From contig CM043959.1 in NCBI GenBank assembly GCA_014529385.2, positions 52,141,753 through 52,205,752 on the forward strand: DNA of 64,000 nt, read 5' to 3'. Source of the stretch: Adiantum capillus-veneris. Its lineage: Eukaryota; Streptophyta; Polypodiopsida; Polypodiales; Pteridaceae. The notes below the pieces were generated by a model. It was given only the letters and a program-made list of their open reading frames with translations. It ran no database searches and was not told where the DNA came from. The position numbers were made by a program, and so were the translations under genes. Below, one piece after another: positions 34,436 to 45,558 of this stretch; the first letter of the stretch is position 1, and each line of letters starts with the position of its first letter.

Positions 34436-34836
34436 ACTAATTAAACTTACATGTTTACTTAGTGTATGCTTTGGCAATTCAAAACCTTAGTTGCTACTCC
34501 TCTTAGCCTTTGAAAATAGGCACTTAAGTATCTACACCCACAACTCGAATTGGTTAATTATAGAGAGTAGTGGAGTGAGTCTAACATAGCGAAGTTGTCG
34601 AGGGATAGCTCCTTTTGAACTTCTTATGGCTCACTAATGGTAAAGCCATAGGCAAGTCTAAATAGACTCCATTATTAAGTCCAAAGCTCCCGAGGTGTGC
34701 ACCATCCCACATAGTGGGCTCAACAAAACCGATAAAAATAGATCCCAGTCCCACTTACCCTAATATAATTAACAAAATCAACCATTAATAGGCTACTTAA
34801 GGACCTCTCTTCTTAAGCAAGAAAAGAGAAACCAAA
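34436..34836 (-). other. 5' leader of chromovirus 2
   Basis: This lies between the primer-binding site and the gag ATG; no ORF is present. It is homologous to 43716-44115 and 48750-49150. Confidence 0.7.
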
Positions 34837-34849
34837 TGCTCTGATACCA
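34837..34849 (-). other. Primer-binding site, initiator-Met tRNA type (chromovirus 2)
   Basis: The reverse complement reads TGGTATCAGAGCA, the plant LTR-element site complementary to the 3' end of initiator methionine tRNA. It sits one base inside the LTR end. Confidence 0.9.
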
Positions 34850-34850
34850 A

Positions 34851-36228
34851 TGCAATGGAAATGGCCTATGAACTTTAACAGTAGCAGAATTAGGAAAGTA
34901 GGTGAAGCACTTTTAAGAGATTACTTTGTGAGCATAGCGGGTGAACTTAATTGATGGTAGCAACATAAACATGGTACTTAGTTAACTTGCCCCATGAACA
35001 ATACTTTTGCAAGAGAGAGAGTTTAGAGAACATGACAATAGTTGAGGACCGGATTCATATGGAGCCGGTCCCCCCTCCAATAGGCATTTGTATTATAGTT
35101 TCTCCCAAACTTGCTACAATACAGAGTCTTTGTGTTCCTTGTGACCTTGGTGATGCAATGAAGATGGAAACCTTCATGCATCACAAACATAACATAACAT
35201 AAACTTGAAGAAAGCATTAACTATCCCAAGCCTCAGTCCCAAGGCCTCAAACACCTTCGAAGGTGGAGAGAGCTAGCGGGGAATGAGGATAGGGAAGAGG
35301 AAGAAGAAACATTCCATAGGAGAAAGAAGTAGTTCCTCACTTATCATTACTCTTCTTGCTAGCATACATAATAGCATAGTAATGGGGATGGAGAAGATGG
35401 AAAGCTTAAGCATTGAAGCATGAATCTTGGTTGGAATTGCATTCCATAGCCAAGAGTATTGGCGTAGGCTTTCACTCTCACAAGCTTGGAGAAGGAGGTG
35501 GTGTTTCTCAACTTTCACCAAGTGAGAATGGTGTCTCTAATGAGTGTGTGTGATGGTGTATATCCCCCTAGAACCCCCTTTCTTGCTTTGGGCGAAAATT
35601 CTACTTGCTACAAGCTCATTGGACCCCTCTCCCCTTAGCCAATCACATCTAGCATGTAGTCAAGCATATGGGTAGTCTTTTGACAAGTGTCCTCCTTACC
35701 CCTTAGAGAGAGAGAGCTTGAAAATATCTAGATATTTGTTAGGTGGAAGTAAAAGCTCATTGGACCCCTCTTTAGCCCAACCAATAGCATTCAAGCACCC
35801 ATGTGGCTAAGCTTAGTGAGAGTCTGACATGTGTCCCATGTGCTCTTTTAGAATTCCCCTAACTTTGAGATTTTTATGCATAGGAAGTTTCTCAAGCAAC
35901 TTCCTCATTAAGTGAGTAGGTTCTCTTTTTGACTCAAGCATCTTACCTCCCATGCATAGGAAGCTTCTCAAGCAACTTCCTCATTAAATGTGACAAGTAC
36001 CTCAAGTACCTTAATCATCAAGCACGACAAGCACCTTAGGTGGAGTTCCCACCTCAAGCATAGCCCTAGCTTGCCTAAGTTTAGGTCGGGTTCCCACCTC
36101 AAGCACAACCCTAGCTTGCCTAAGTTTAGATCGGGTTCCCACCTCAAGCATAGCCCTAGCTTGCCTAAGTTTAGATCAGGTTCCCACCTCAAGCACAACC
36201 CTAGCTTGCCTAAGGTTCTCACCTCAAG
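34851..36228 (-). mobile_element. 5' LTR of chromovirus 2, truncated at its U3 start
   Basis: On the minus strand it ends CCATTGCA next to the primer-binding site at 34837. Blocks match the plus-strand LTR throughout (for example 35400-35470 against 42850-42910). A TATA-like GATATACACC lies near 35555-35565. The first ~250 bases of U3 (TGTCATAAAAAC onward) are missing: at 36228 the sequence switches to the start of the plus-strand LTR. Confidence 0.75.
36046..36225. repeat. 45-bp minisatellite, four units, inside the LTR
   Basis: TTCCCACCTCAAGCA begins at 36046, 36091, 36136 and 36181, each followed by ...CCCTAGCTTGCCTAAG. The unit of 45 is divisible by three, so it gives a misleading repetitive ORF. 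The plus-strand LTR has a related degenerate array at about 36485-36700 (TGAGGTGCTTGATGA types). Confidence 0.9.
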
Positions 36229-37141
36229 TGTCATAAAAACTAATATCTAACCAAATGATTTTCTCATATTAAATTGATCACTTAATGTGGGAGAATAAAT
36301 GGAAACAAGGGTTAAGATATAGACATGTGCTTATAGATCTATCTCAACACGGGGCCAATGGTAAAGGAGCCCAAATGAGAGATGGTCTATCAAAGAGCAA
36401 GGCTAACCAATGGAGAATAAGACCTTAGGGTTAGCTTCATTGAAGACCTCCAATAATGTGTGTAAAAGTCCTTTGACCTTAGGTAAGCTAGGGCTGAGCT
36501 TGAGGCGCGGGAACCCGACCCAGCTCAAGGTGCTTGTCCTGCTTGATGACTAAGGTTCTTGAGGTGCTTGATGATTGAGGTGCTTGAGATGCTTGAGGTG
36601 CTTAATGATTGAGATGCTTGAGGTGCCTGACATGCTTGAGATGTTAGGGTTACACTTGAGGCGAGAACCCAGCCCAAGCTTAAAGTGCTTAAGGGCCAAA
36701 CTTGTGGTGGGAACTGGGCCTATTCATGAGGGGTTGAGGTGTCAAAAAGTCAAAGATTCAATCCCTACAAGGAGGGGGTGATCCCTACATGAGGGGGGAT
36801 GAGAGAGAACACCCACATAGTCACACAAGGCATGCATGGTACAACGAAACCAAAAGGGACACTTGTCAAGTTCCTCCTCATGTTGCCCTCATGGTGTGCC
36901 TAAAGCCTATTGGTTGGCCACCCAAGGGATCCAATGATAATTTAGGGGATTTAATTAATTGATTTTGCATTTATCAAGTCCTCTCTCTCAAAGGGGAAAG
37001 GGGGACACTTGTCCCAAGGCTACCCTTGCTGCTTGTAATGCCTCCTGCTTATGATTGGCTAGGCCTGGAGGGGTCCAATGAGCTTCAAGAATGAGCTACA
37101 AGGGGGGGTCGACCCAAGCAAGCTAGGGGGTTGCTTAGGGG

Positions 37142-37146
37142 GTATA
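37142..37146. repeat. Target-site duplication gtata, left copy
   Basis: GTATA at 37142-37146 is repeated at 42753-42757, directly flanking the copia LTR ends. Confidence 0.9.
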
Positions 37147-37424
37147 TGTTAAGTATGGATCTTGATTTACCCTTGTCATTTTCTGTGGTAAAAGCGCACA
37201 TTTGTAAGGCCCCCATTATGAGGAGAAGCCATCGTGCGTGAAGGAAAATCACTCATCGGAAACCAAAATTTTCACGGACAAGAATCAGGGGCAACTTTAA
37301 AGGCCTCGGGGATGGAGGCACCCGAGACTTTTTTTCGTCGGAATATTCTTTTTTGCCGGAATATTATGGCCGGACGGCGGCTGGAAAGTGGTCGGAAAAC
37401 AACTGGTCGGTTGGCTGGTGGCCG

Positions 37425-37540
37425 GTAGTCAATGGCCGATGGCCGGTGGTCAGAAGTCAATGCCGGTGGCCGGTGGTCGGAAGTCAATGGCCGGTGGCCG
37501 GTGGCCGAATTCAATGGCCGATGGCCGAATTCAAAAGTGG
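37425..37540. repeat. GGCCGGTGG-type minisatellite in the copia 5' LTR
   Basis: Short GC-rich units (GGCCGGTGGTCGGAAGTCAAT, GGCCGATGGCCGAATTC types) repeat here. The 3' LTR has a shorter array at about 42245-42310, accounting for most of the LTR length difference. Confidence 0.75.
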
Positions 37541-37657
37541 ACTTGTCTTCTCAAGGGCGGCCACACATGGGCGGATTGGAGGGTCCGATTTGGACTTATT
37601 CGCACAAGGGCGGCTACACATGGCTGTCTCTCATAAGAGAGGGCAACCCTTTTGGCC

Positions 37658-37665
37658 TATAAAAG
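37658..37665 (+). promoter_or_regulatory. TATA box of the copia 5' LTR
   Basis: TATAAAAG sits within a small palindromic setting (GGCC...GGAGGCC). The 3' LTR has the same box at 42437-42444. It would set the start of element transcription about 30 bases downstream. Confidence 0.75.
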
Positions 37666-37979
37666 GAGGCCATTTCTACACACATTTCATAGTGTGAAGT
37701 TGATGCAACAAGGTGAGTGTGAGGTGGTGAGAGTGAAGCAAGGCGGGAGCTCCATTAAGGGTATAATCCCTTTGTAAACTACTTCTTGTTTTGAAGTACT
37801 AAAGCCATTGAGTGGCTGCTTTCCCGTGGACGTAGCCCACATTGGGTGAACCACGTATATCGTGTGTACTCTCTCTCTCTCTCTCTCTCTACTCTATAAT
37901 CTCGTGTATATAAATCTGTCTCTCTCCATTAAGTAATCTACTCAATTATCTATTTAGCTACGTCTTATTTCCTAACAAC

Positions 37980-37992
37980 TGGTATCAGAGCA
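37980..37992 (+). other. Primer-binding site, initiator-Met tRNA type (copia)
   Basis: TGGTATCAGAGCA lies two bases after the 5' LTR end (…CCTAACA). Confidence 0.95.
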
Positions 37993-38050
37993 AGGTTTGC
38001 TCGTAGCTAAATTATCTCAAGGAAAGGATTCCTTGAATTGAGTGGGAGTT

Positions 38051-38914
38051 ATGGCCGAGGAAGGGAAGCTCAAGATTGAGAAGTTCAACGGCAAAAACTA
38101 CCAACATTGGAAGATGCAGATTGAAGACTATCTCTACCAAAAGGACCTCTATTTGCCACTAGGCGGTCTTGGGAAGAAGCCCGCAACAATGGTAGATGAA
38201 GCATGGATTGTCCTTGATCGAAAGGCACTGGGAACAATCCGGTTAAGCTTGGCGTCAACGGTGGCCTTCAATGTTTCGAAGATGAAGACCACGGAGGACT
38301 TGATGAAGTCACTTGACGACTTCTACGAGAAACCATCGGCATCCAATAAGGTATTTCTTATGAAGCGCTTGTTCAATCTAAAGATGGCAGAGAATGGTTC
38401 AGTTGCAGAACACCTAAATGACTTTAACACAAACATAAGTCAACTTCGATCAGTGAAAATCAATTTCGATGACGAAGTGCGAGCTCTCCTTATACTATCA
38501 TCTCTACCGGATAGTTGGGACAGCCTTGTGATGGCTGTAAGTAATTCTATCTCTGACACAAATACTCTTAAGTTTGATGATGTTGTGGGTGTTCTCCTAA
38601 GCGAGGAAATGCGAAGGAGAAGCACAGGAGAATCATCAAGTGCTGCACTATCAATGGAAACAAGAGGAAGGATTAAGGAGAGGTTCAAAAACCAAAAGGG
38701 TCGTGATCGCTCAAGGCGGAGCAAGTCACACACAAAGTCAGTTCTTGAATGTTGGAACTGCGGCAAGAAGGGCCACGTCAAGAAGGATTGCTGGTCCAAG
38801 AAGAAGAAGGAGACAGAGTCTCAAGACAACAAGCCAACATCGGAGGCCAATGTGACAGGTAAAATAGAGCAAGATGCTCTAATTCTCTCATTAGACAATG
38901 TATCTAATTCCTAG
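38051..38914 (+). pseudogene. Copia gag
   Basis: Starts at ATG 38051 (MAEEGKLKIEKFNGKNYQHW), the typical copia gag opening. The capsid domain runs through LLILSSLPDSWDSL. A basic linker leads to the nucleocapsid CCHC knuckle CWNCGKKGHVKKDC at about 38751-38792. The frame ends in TAG at 38912-38914, just before IVDSGAS of the protease; the family normally has Trp there, so TGG to TAG is the likely change. Gag and pol are otherwise one frame, as usual in plant copia elements. Confidence 0.9.
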
Positions 38915-40108
38915 ATAGTAGATTCCGGGGCTTCATTCCATGCGACACCACACAAGCAACATTTCCAAGACTACACCAAAGGTAATTTTGGGTATGTATA
39001 CTTGGGAGATGATGAAGCTTATGAGATTGTCGGCAAAGGTACAATTTCTGTCAAAACTGCTAACGAAAATGAATGGAAGCTTAAAGATGTTAGGCATGTT
39101 CCTTCTCTTCGCAAAAAATTGATCTCTACAGGACAATTGGACGATGAAGGTCAAAACATTGCATTCGGAAACAAACGGTGGAAGATCTCAAAGGGATCTT
39201 TGGTGGTTGCCAAGGGTGAAAAAGTCGGTACACTTTACTTGTGTAATGTTAGCACGCAACCTTCAGCTTGTGCAGCAACTACAGAAGTTGACAGTGCGGT
39301 GTGGAACTACCGACTTGGGCATATGAGTGCCAAAGGAATGCAAATCCTTCAAACAAAGAAGCTTCTACCAGGTTTGAAAGAAGTGGACTTAGAGTTCTAT
39401 GAAGATTGTGTTTATGGTAAACAAAAGAGGGTAAAATTTCAAAAATCAGGAAATGAAAGAAAAAATAAAAAACTTGAGTTGGTTCATTTTGATGTTTGGG
39501 GTCCTGCAAGTACACCATCACTTGGTGGCTCATTGTACTATGTAACATTCATAGACGATGCGACTAGAAAAACATGGGTTTATGTCATGAAGAATAAATC
39601 CGATGTATTTTCCATATTTCAAAGGTGGAAAGCCTTTGTGGAGAATGAAACAGGTACCAAGGTTAAATGCCTCAGATCCGACAATGGAGGCGAATATTGC
39701 AGCCAAGCTTTTGAAAGCTTTTGTGCTAGCAATGGCATTCAGAGGCAAAGGACAACCCCAAGGACACCTCAACAAAATGGGATTTCGGAAAGGATGAACA
39801 GGACAATCATGGAACGAGCACGAAGCATGCGGCTACATGCAGGTCTATCGCCTGAGCTTTGGGCGGAAGCCGTAAGTACGTCTGTGTACTTAATCAATCG
39901 GTCACCCTCAACGGCATTGGATGGGGGAGTTCCAGAAGAGTCATGGACAGGTAAACCGGTGAATTATGCATTTCTCAAAGTGTTTGGGTGTGAGGCTTTC
40001 ATGCACATAGATAGAAGCCTAAGATCAAAGTTAGATGCAAAGTCCAAAAAGTGTTTATTCATTGGCTATGGAGAAGGAGACTTTGGGTATCGCCTATGGA
40101 ATCCTTGA
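38915..40108 (+). pseudogene. Copia protease and integrase
   Basis: Continues the gag frame. Protease active site: VDSGASFHAT. The integrase catalytic triad is intact (HFDVWGP, RSDNGGEYCS, QNGISERMNR), but two of the four zinc ligands of the HHCC finger are changed: WNYRLGH has Asn for the first His, and FYEDC has Tyr for the first Cys. KKCLFIGYGEGDFGYRLWNP ends in TGA at about 40106-40108 because of one extra T (CCTTGAAG); the next frame carries on directly. Confidence 0.9.
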
Positions 40109-41912
40109 AGATGGTGAAATCTTAAGGAGTAGGGATGTAATTTTTAATGAACAAAATATGTACAAAGATTACTTGGAAAGAAAACAAACAAAAGAAACAG
40201 GTGATGAGTACATGGAGCTTGAGGACGGTGAAAACTCAAGGACCGCAAACGGTGACAATGTGCAACAACGTCAACCAAATGAGGAGCCTCAACCTATTCC
40301 CCGAAGATCTACAAGAGCAAGTAGACCTCCAAAAAGGTTTGTTCCTTCCTTCAACCATCTCTTGATCTCAAATTCTGGAGAGCCGGAATCATATGAAGAA
40401 GCTATGAAACATGAATCCAAAGAAGAATGGACGAAGAGCATGCAAGTGGAGATGGACTCACTACATCGCAACCAAACATGGGAGTTGGTTGAGTTTCCTA
40501 AAGGTAAGCGGGCACTTCAAAACAAATGGGTGTACAAGCTAAAGGAAGAAGAAGGTGGGAAGAAAAGGTACAAGTCTAGGCTTGTGGTAAAAGGTTTTTC
40601 TCAAAAGAAAGGTACTGAATTCAATGAAATATTTTCTCCTGTTGTAAAAATGAACTCAATTAGGCTTGTCTTAAGCCTTGTGGCTGCTCATGATCTAAAT
40701 CTCGAGCAAATGGATGTAAATACGGCATTCCCTCACGGTGACTTAGAGGAGGAAATCTACATGCTTGAACCAAAGGGGTATGAAGTAAAAGGTAAGGAGA
40801 AAATGGTTTGCAGATTAAAGAAGAGCTTGTATGGTTTAAAGCAAGCATCAAGACAATGGTACTTGAAGTTTGATCGATGGATGTTGGATCATGGATTCAC
40901 AAGATGCAACTCGGATCACTGCGTCTACATGGAGAATTTGGGAGATGGGAAATTCATCATCCTAATGTTGTATGTTGATGACATGTTTATTGCAAGTGCT
41001 AACATACAGGACATCAAAGACCTAAAAGAGGAGCCGTCCAAATCTTTTTCAATGAAAGATTTAGGTGCTGCAAAGAGGATACTTGGTATGAAAATATCAA
41101 GGGACAAGATGAAGAAGACAATAAAGCTATCTCAAGAAGATTACATCAAGAAGGTACTAGAAAGGTTTGCAATGCAAAATGCAAAACCAGTTTCTACACC
41201 TTTGGCTGGTCATTTTAAACTAACGAAGGATATGTGTCCAAAGACACAAGAGGAGATAGCCTATATGTCTAAAGTTCCATATGCTGCAGCGGTAGGTTCT
41301 CTAATGTATGCTATGGTCTGGACAAGGCCAGACATTGCACATGCAGTGGGAGTTGTGAGTAGGTTCATGGACAACCCAGGTAAAGAGCATTGGCAAGCTG
41401 TGAAGTGGATACTTAGGTATCTAAAAGGGACAACAACAAATGCTTTGTATTTTGGAGGAACTGATATTTTTCTAGAAGGGTATGCTGATGCAGATATGGC
41501 AGGTGACAAAGATACTCGAAGGAGCACTATTGGCTATGTGTTCACGGTTGGAGGCACAACAGTAAGCTGGGCTTCAAAGCTGCAGAAAGTGGTTTCACTT
41601 TCTACCACGGAAGCAAAGTATGTAGCAATGACGGAGGCAAGCAAAGAAATTCTGTGGCTTCACAAATTCTTGGAAGAGCTTGGATTCAAACAAGACAATT
41701 GTGTCTTGTACAGTCTTGCGAAGAACTCAGCCTTTCATTCAAGGACAAAGCACATTGAGGTGAGATATCACTTCATACGCACTCTTTTGGAAGAGGGACA
41801 ACTAAAGCTAGGAAAGGTGCATACAAGTGAAAATCCTGCAGACATGTTTACAAAGGTGGTCAACAAGGAGAAGTTGAGCTTTTGCTCATCTTCAATCGGC
41901 ATTCAAGGATAA
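40035..41912 (+). pseudogene. Copia reverse transcriptase and RNase H
   Basis: The +1 frame resumes at about 40107 with EDGEILRSRDVIFNE. RT is complete: NKWVYKLKEEEGG, RLVVKGFSQKKGTEF, LEQMDVNTAFPHGDLEEEIY (motif A), KSLYGLKQASRQWY, and LMLYVDDMFIAS (catalytic YVDD). RNase H has YADADMAGDKDTRRS and STTEAKYVAMTEA, but the next block reads CVLYSLAKNSAF: about eight residues that normally include the C-D-x-Q-S Asp are absent, so the catalytic site is incomplete. It ends KHIEVRYHFIR, ADMFTKVV and a stop at 41910-41912. Confidence 0.9.
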
Positions 41913-42752
41913 GAAGCTAGAATGGAAAGCAGTCACAGGTTTGGTTTGGAGATCAGTCTCCAAGTGGGAGATTGTTAAGTATGGAGCCTGATTTACCCTT
42001 GTAATTTTCTGTGGTAAAAGCGCACATTTGTAAGGCCCTCATTATGAGGAGAAGCCATCGTGCGTGAAGGAAAATCACTCACCGGAAACCAAAATTTTCA
42101 CGGACAAGAATCAGGGGCAACTTTAAAGGCCTCGGGGGCGGAGGCGCCCGAGACTTTTTTTCGCCGAAATATTCTTTTTCGCCGGAATATTATGGCCGGA
42201 CGGCGGCCGGAAAGTGGTTTGAAAACAACCGGTGGGTTGGTCGGTGGCCGGTAGTCAATGGCCGATGGCCGGTGGTCGGAAGTCAATGGCCGGTGGCCGG
42301 TGGCCGAATTCAAAAGCGGACTTGTCTTCTCAAGGGTGGCCACACATGGGCGGATTGGAGGGTCCGATTTGGACTTATTTGCACAAGGGCGGCTACACAT
42401 GGCTGTCTCTCATAAGAGAGGGCAGCCCTTTTGGCCTATAAAAGGAGGCCATTCCTACACACATTTCATAGTGTGAAGTTGATGCAACAAGGTGAGTGTG
42501 AGGTGGTGAGAGTGAAGCAAGGCGGGAGCTCCATTAAGGGTATAATCCCTTTGTAAACTAATTCTTGTTTTGAAGTACTAAAGCCATTGAGTGGCTGCTT
42601 TCTCGTGGACGTAGCCCACATTGGGTGAACCACGTATATCGTGTGTACTCTCTCTCTCTCTCTCTACTCTATAATCTCGTGTATATAAATCTGTCTCTCT
42701 CCATTAAGTAATCTACTCAATTATCTATTTAGCTACGTCTTATTTCCTAACA

Positions 42753-42757
42753 GTATA
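42753..42757. repeat. Target-site duplication gtata, right copy
   Basis: This matches 37142-37146 exactly; the interrupted chromovirus LTR continues from here. Confidence 0.9.
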
Positions 42758-43509
42758 CTCACCCACACACACTCACAAACACTCTCATGGTGTGCTAGGC
42801 AAGGTGCAAGAGCTCCATCTCCTTCTCCAAGATCCTTGAGAAGTTGAGAGCCTACACCAACACTCTTGGCTATGGAATGCAAATCCAACCAAGAGCTATG
42901 ATTCAATGCTTAAGCTTTCCATCTTCTCCATCTTCATTACTATGATATTATGTATGCTAAGCAAGAAGAGTGATGATAAGTGAGGAATTATTTCTTTCTC
43001 CTATGGAATACTTCTTCTTCCTCTTCCCTACCCTCATTCCCTGCTAGCTCTCTCCACCTTCGAAGGTGTTTGAGGTCTTGGGACTGAGGCTTGGGATAGT
43101 TAATGCTTTCCACAAAGTGCATGTTATGCTTATTGCAAGAAGGCTAATGGTTTATTGCAAGTAGATTAGCTACTTAATGCAAGTAGATTAATTGTATTGC
43201 AAGGAAGATTAATTGTTGCTTTAGGCACAAGTTGATGCATAAAAGTATACATCCTCATGCACTCAAATGATTCAAGGAACACAAAGACTAATGATGTTCA
43301 CGAGTTCTTGATTGTTTTCAAGCTAAGATTGATTGTTGATATTATGCAAAATCTTGGTGTATGAAGCTTCCATCTCCATACTGCCAAAGAGGTCTCAAGG
43401 AACACAAAGATTGTATTGTACCAAGTCTCTCTTAATGAGAGAATCTATAATACAAATGCCTTTTGGAGGGGGGACCGTAATCCGGTCCTCAACTGTTGTC
43501 ATATTCTCT

Positions 43510-43556
<47 letters not shown>

Positions 43557-43702
43557 CAAAGGTATTGCTCATGCCTAGTTAATTAAGTGTTATGATTAAG
43601 TTGCTACCACCAATTAAGTTCACCATCTATGCTCTCAAAGTTGCTCACTCTAATTCTCTTAATTCCGCTATTCTCTAAGTTCATAGGCCATTTCCATTAC
43701 AT

Positions 43703-43715
43703 TGGTATCAGAGCA
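43703..43715 (+). other. Primer-binding site, initiator-Met tRNA type (chromovirus 3)
   Basis: TGGTATCAGAGCA lies one base after the LTR end at 43701. Confidence 0.9.
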
Positions 43716-44115
43716 TTTGGTTTCTCTTTTCTTGCCTAAGAAGAGAGGTCCTTAAGTAGCCTATAAATGGTTGATGTTGTTAATTATATTAGGGTAAGTG
43801 GAACTGGGATCTATTATCAGTTTTGTTGAGCCTACTATGTGGGATATGGTGCACACCTCGGGAGCTTTGGACTTAATAATGGAGTCTTTTTAGACTTGCC
43901 TACGGCTTTACCATTATTGAGCCATAAGAAGTCCGAAAGGAGCTAACCCTCGGCAACTCTGCTATGTTAGACCTACTCCTCTACTCTCTATAATTAACCA
44001 CTTTGAGCCATGGGTGTAGATACTTAAGAGCCAATTTTCAAAGGCTAAGAGGAGTGGCAACTAAGGTTTTGAATTGCCAAATCATACACTAAGTACATAC
44101 ATAAATTTTGTTAAC

Positions 44116-45558
44116 ATGGTTGACAATAATCAAGAGAGTAGAACGAGTATTGATAACTTTGATTTTGCACATGAAGGTGCTAATGATGATGCTCCCATGT
44201 TTATCAAGTTTCTTGTCTCTAAGCTGCAACAAGCTATGGGAAACCCAGCCCTACAAGGTGAAGTTTTCCAGCAACTTCATAGTTATGGGATTCTCCAAAC
44301 TCCCCCAAAAGAGAGAGCACCTGAGAAGTCTCTTCAAGAGATTTCCAAGAGAGGGCTCTCTACGGTGAGAGAAGAGGAGTACCCATATGAAGCGCTTAAA
44401 CGATTACTAGCGGGCTTACCTCCATCCAAGAAGAAAGGTGAAGTCTCTACTATAGAGTCTTCCCCAAGAGAAGGAGAAAGAAGTGAGTCTCCCAATACTT
44501 CTGAAGATGTGGCTCCAAGAAGACGGCAGCCTCAACGATCTCCAACTCCCCCCAAGAGAGAAAGATTGCCGGAAAGTCCTCCTCCTCGTTATCACAAAAA
44601 GGAAGAGAGGTACCGAAAGAAGGAAAAGGAGAGAAAGAGGTCACCCTCTTCTCCATCTTCATCACCTTACTCATATTCCAATGAAGGTAGCGCCTCTTCT
44701 CTCAAAGATCCCAAAAGGAAAGGACATCGCAAGTCCTATCCGGTATGGAGAAGGTCCAAGAAGCTGAAGAAGTTCAAGGAGGGAGGAAAGGACACCACTT
44801 TTCTTACCTATGATGGCACCTTTGGTGCTACGGACAAGATCTTGGCCTTCATCCAACAGTTTGATGTGGCTTTTGGTGATGAGGACTTTATGGAGTCCTC
44901 TAAACTGCGTCAGGTATCTATGCATTTTTAGAGCTCCGCTCATGAATAGTGGGCTAGCCTACGAGCCCAAAGAAAAGCTCCAAGGACATGGAAGGATTTA
45001 AGAGCCTCCATCATGAAACAATTTCTGGCAAGCAACACTAAAGACAATGTCCTCACAGAATGGCAAATCTTGAAACTCTCTCCCTACGAGTCTATTCAGA
45101 AGTATGTAGATAAGTTTTGGGATTTACTTCTCAAGGCCAGTGTCTACAAAAAGATAGGCTTTGAGGAGCAAAAGCAACAATTTTGTGCGGGTCTTTTTGA
45201 CGAGATGGCCGAGTATATCAACTCACAAAGGCCTAATGCCATATCGGCGGTCATACACCATACTATGGTCGCCTCTTAAATCAATTTCCAACAAGGGGTT
45301 AAGAGAAACTCTAAGCCCATGGAAGTGAAGGATCAAAATGAGCCTAGAGGAAGGAATAATGCTCAAACTTCCTCGAAAGGCAACTCTAGCAACACCGATA
45401 ACAAAGCTAAGGAGAAAGGAGTCTACAAAGGTAAGAATAGACTCTCTCCAACAGAGCTAGAGTGTTATCGTAAGGATAAAAAATGCTACAAGTGTGGACA
45501 AAAAGGGCATGTCTATCGTGCTTGTCCCCAAAGAAATGCATGCAACAAGCCACCTTGA
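44116..45558 (+). pseudogene. Chromovirus 3 gag and nucleocapsid, stop-interrupted
   Basis: Starts MVDNNQES at ATG 44116. The same acidic start, RS/Pro-rich stretch (RRRQPQRSPTPPKRERL, KERKRSPSSPSSSPYS) and capsid core (FLTYDGTFGATDKILAFIQQ) as chromovirus 2 are present. A TAG at 44929-44931 and further stops to about 45010 break it; capsid resumes at 45013 (MKQFLASNTKDN), stops at 45279, and the nucleocapsid knuckle CYKCGQKGHVYRAC lies at about 45484-45525. Compared with chromovirus 2 it has an extra block near 44380-44460. Confidence 0.85.

Larger units (their letters stand above)
37147..42752 (+). mobile_element. Complete Ty1/copia LTR retrotransposon
   Basis: Both LTRs are present: 37147-37977 (831 bp) and 41973-42752 (780 bp), with TGTTAAGT...CCTAACA ends. 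A primer-binding site follows the first and a purine-rich CCAAGTGGGAG precedes the second. The five-base flanking repeat GTATA shows insertion into the chromovirus LTR. The LTRs differ by about five bases in the first 118 and by a 51-bp length difference in a GGCCGGTGG-type minisatellite. Gag-pol has one stop, one frameshift and one small in-frame deletion, so the copy is no longer autonomous. Confidence 0.95.
36229..43701 (+). mobile_element. 5' LTR of plus-strand chromovirus 3, interrupted by copia
   Basis: The LTR starts TGTCATAAAAACTAATATCT at 36229, runs to 37146, is broken by the copia element, and resumes at 42758 to end CATTTCCATTACA at 43701 (about 1,862 bp without the insert). The start matches the LTR at 48453 and, in reverse, the one ending at 2762. 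A (CT)n tract lies at about 43514-43554 in the leader, and TGTTGCAAG-type degenerate repeats at 43130-43210. Confidence 0.85.

Noticed and set aside
36046..36225. CRISPR array
   Set aside because: The units are contiguous 45-bp repeats without unique spacers, in a plant LTR.
35968..36250. Repetitive 15-residue protein repeat
   Set aside because: It is the 45-bp LTR minisatellite read in frame; both strands give similar repeats and there is no other coding evidence.
37234..37697. Trp/Gly-rich ORFs in the copia LTRs (also 42060-42476)
   Set aside because: They lie in the LTR GC-rich minisatellite upstream of the TATA box and change with array length; not genes.
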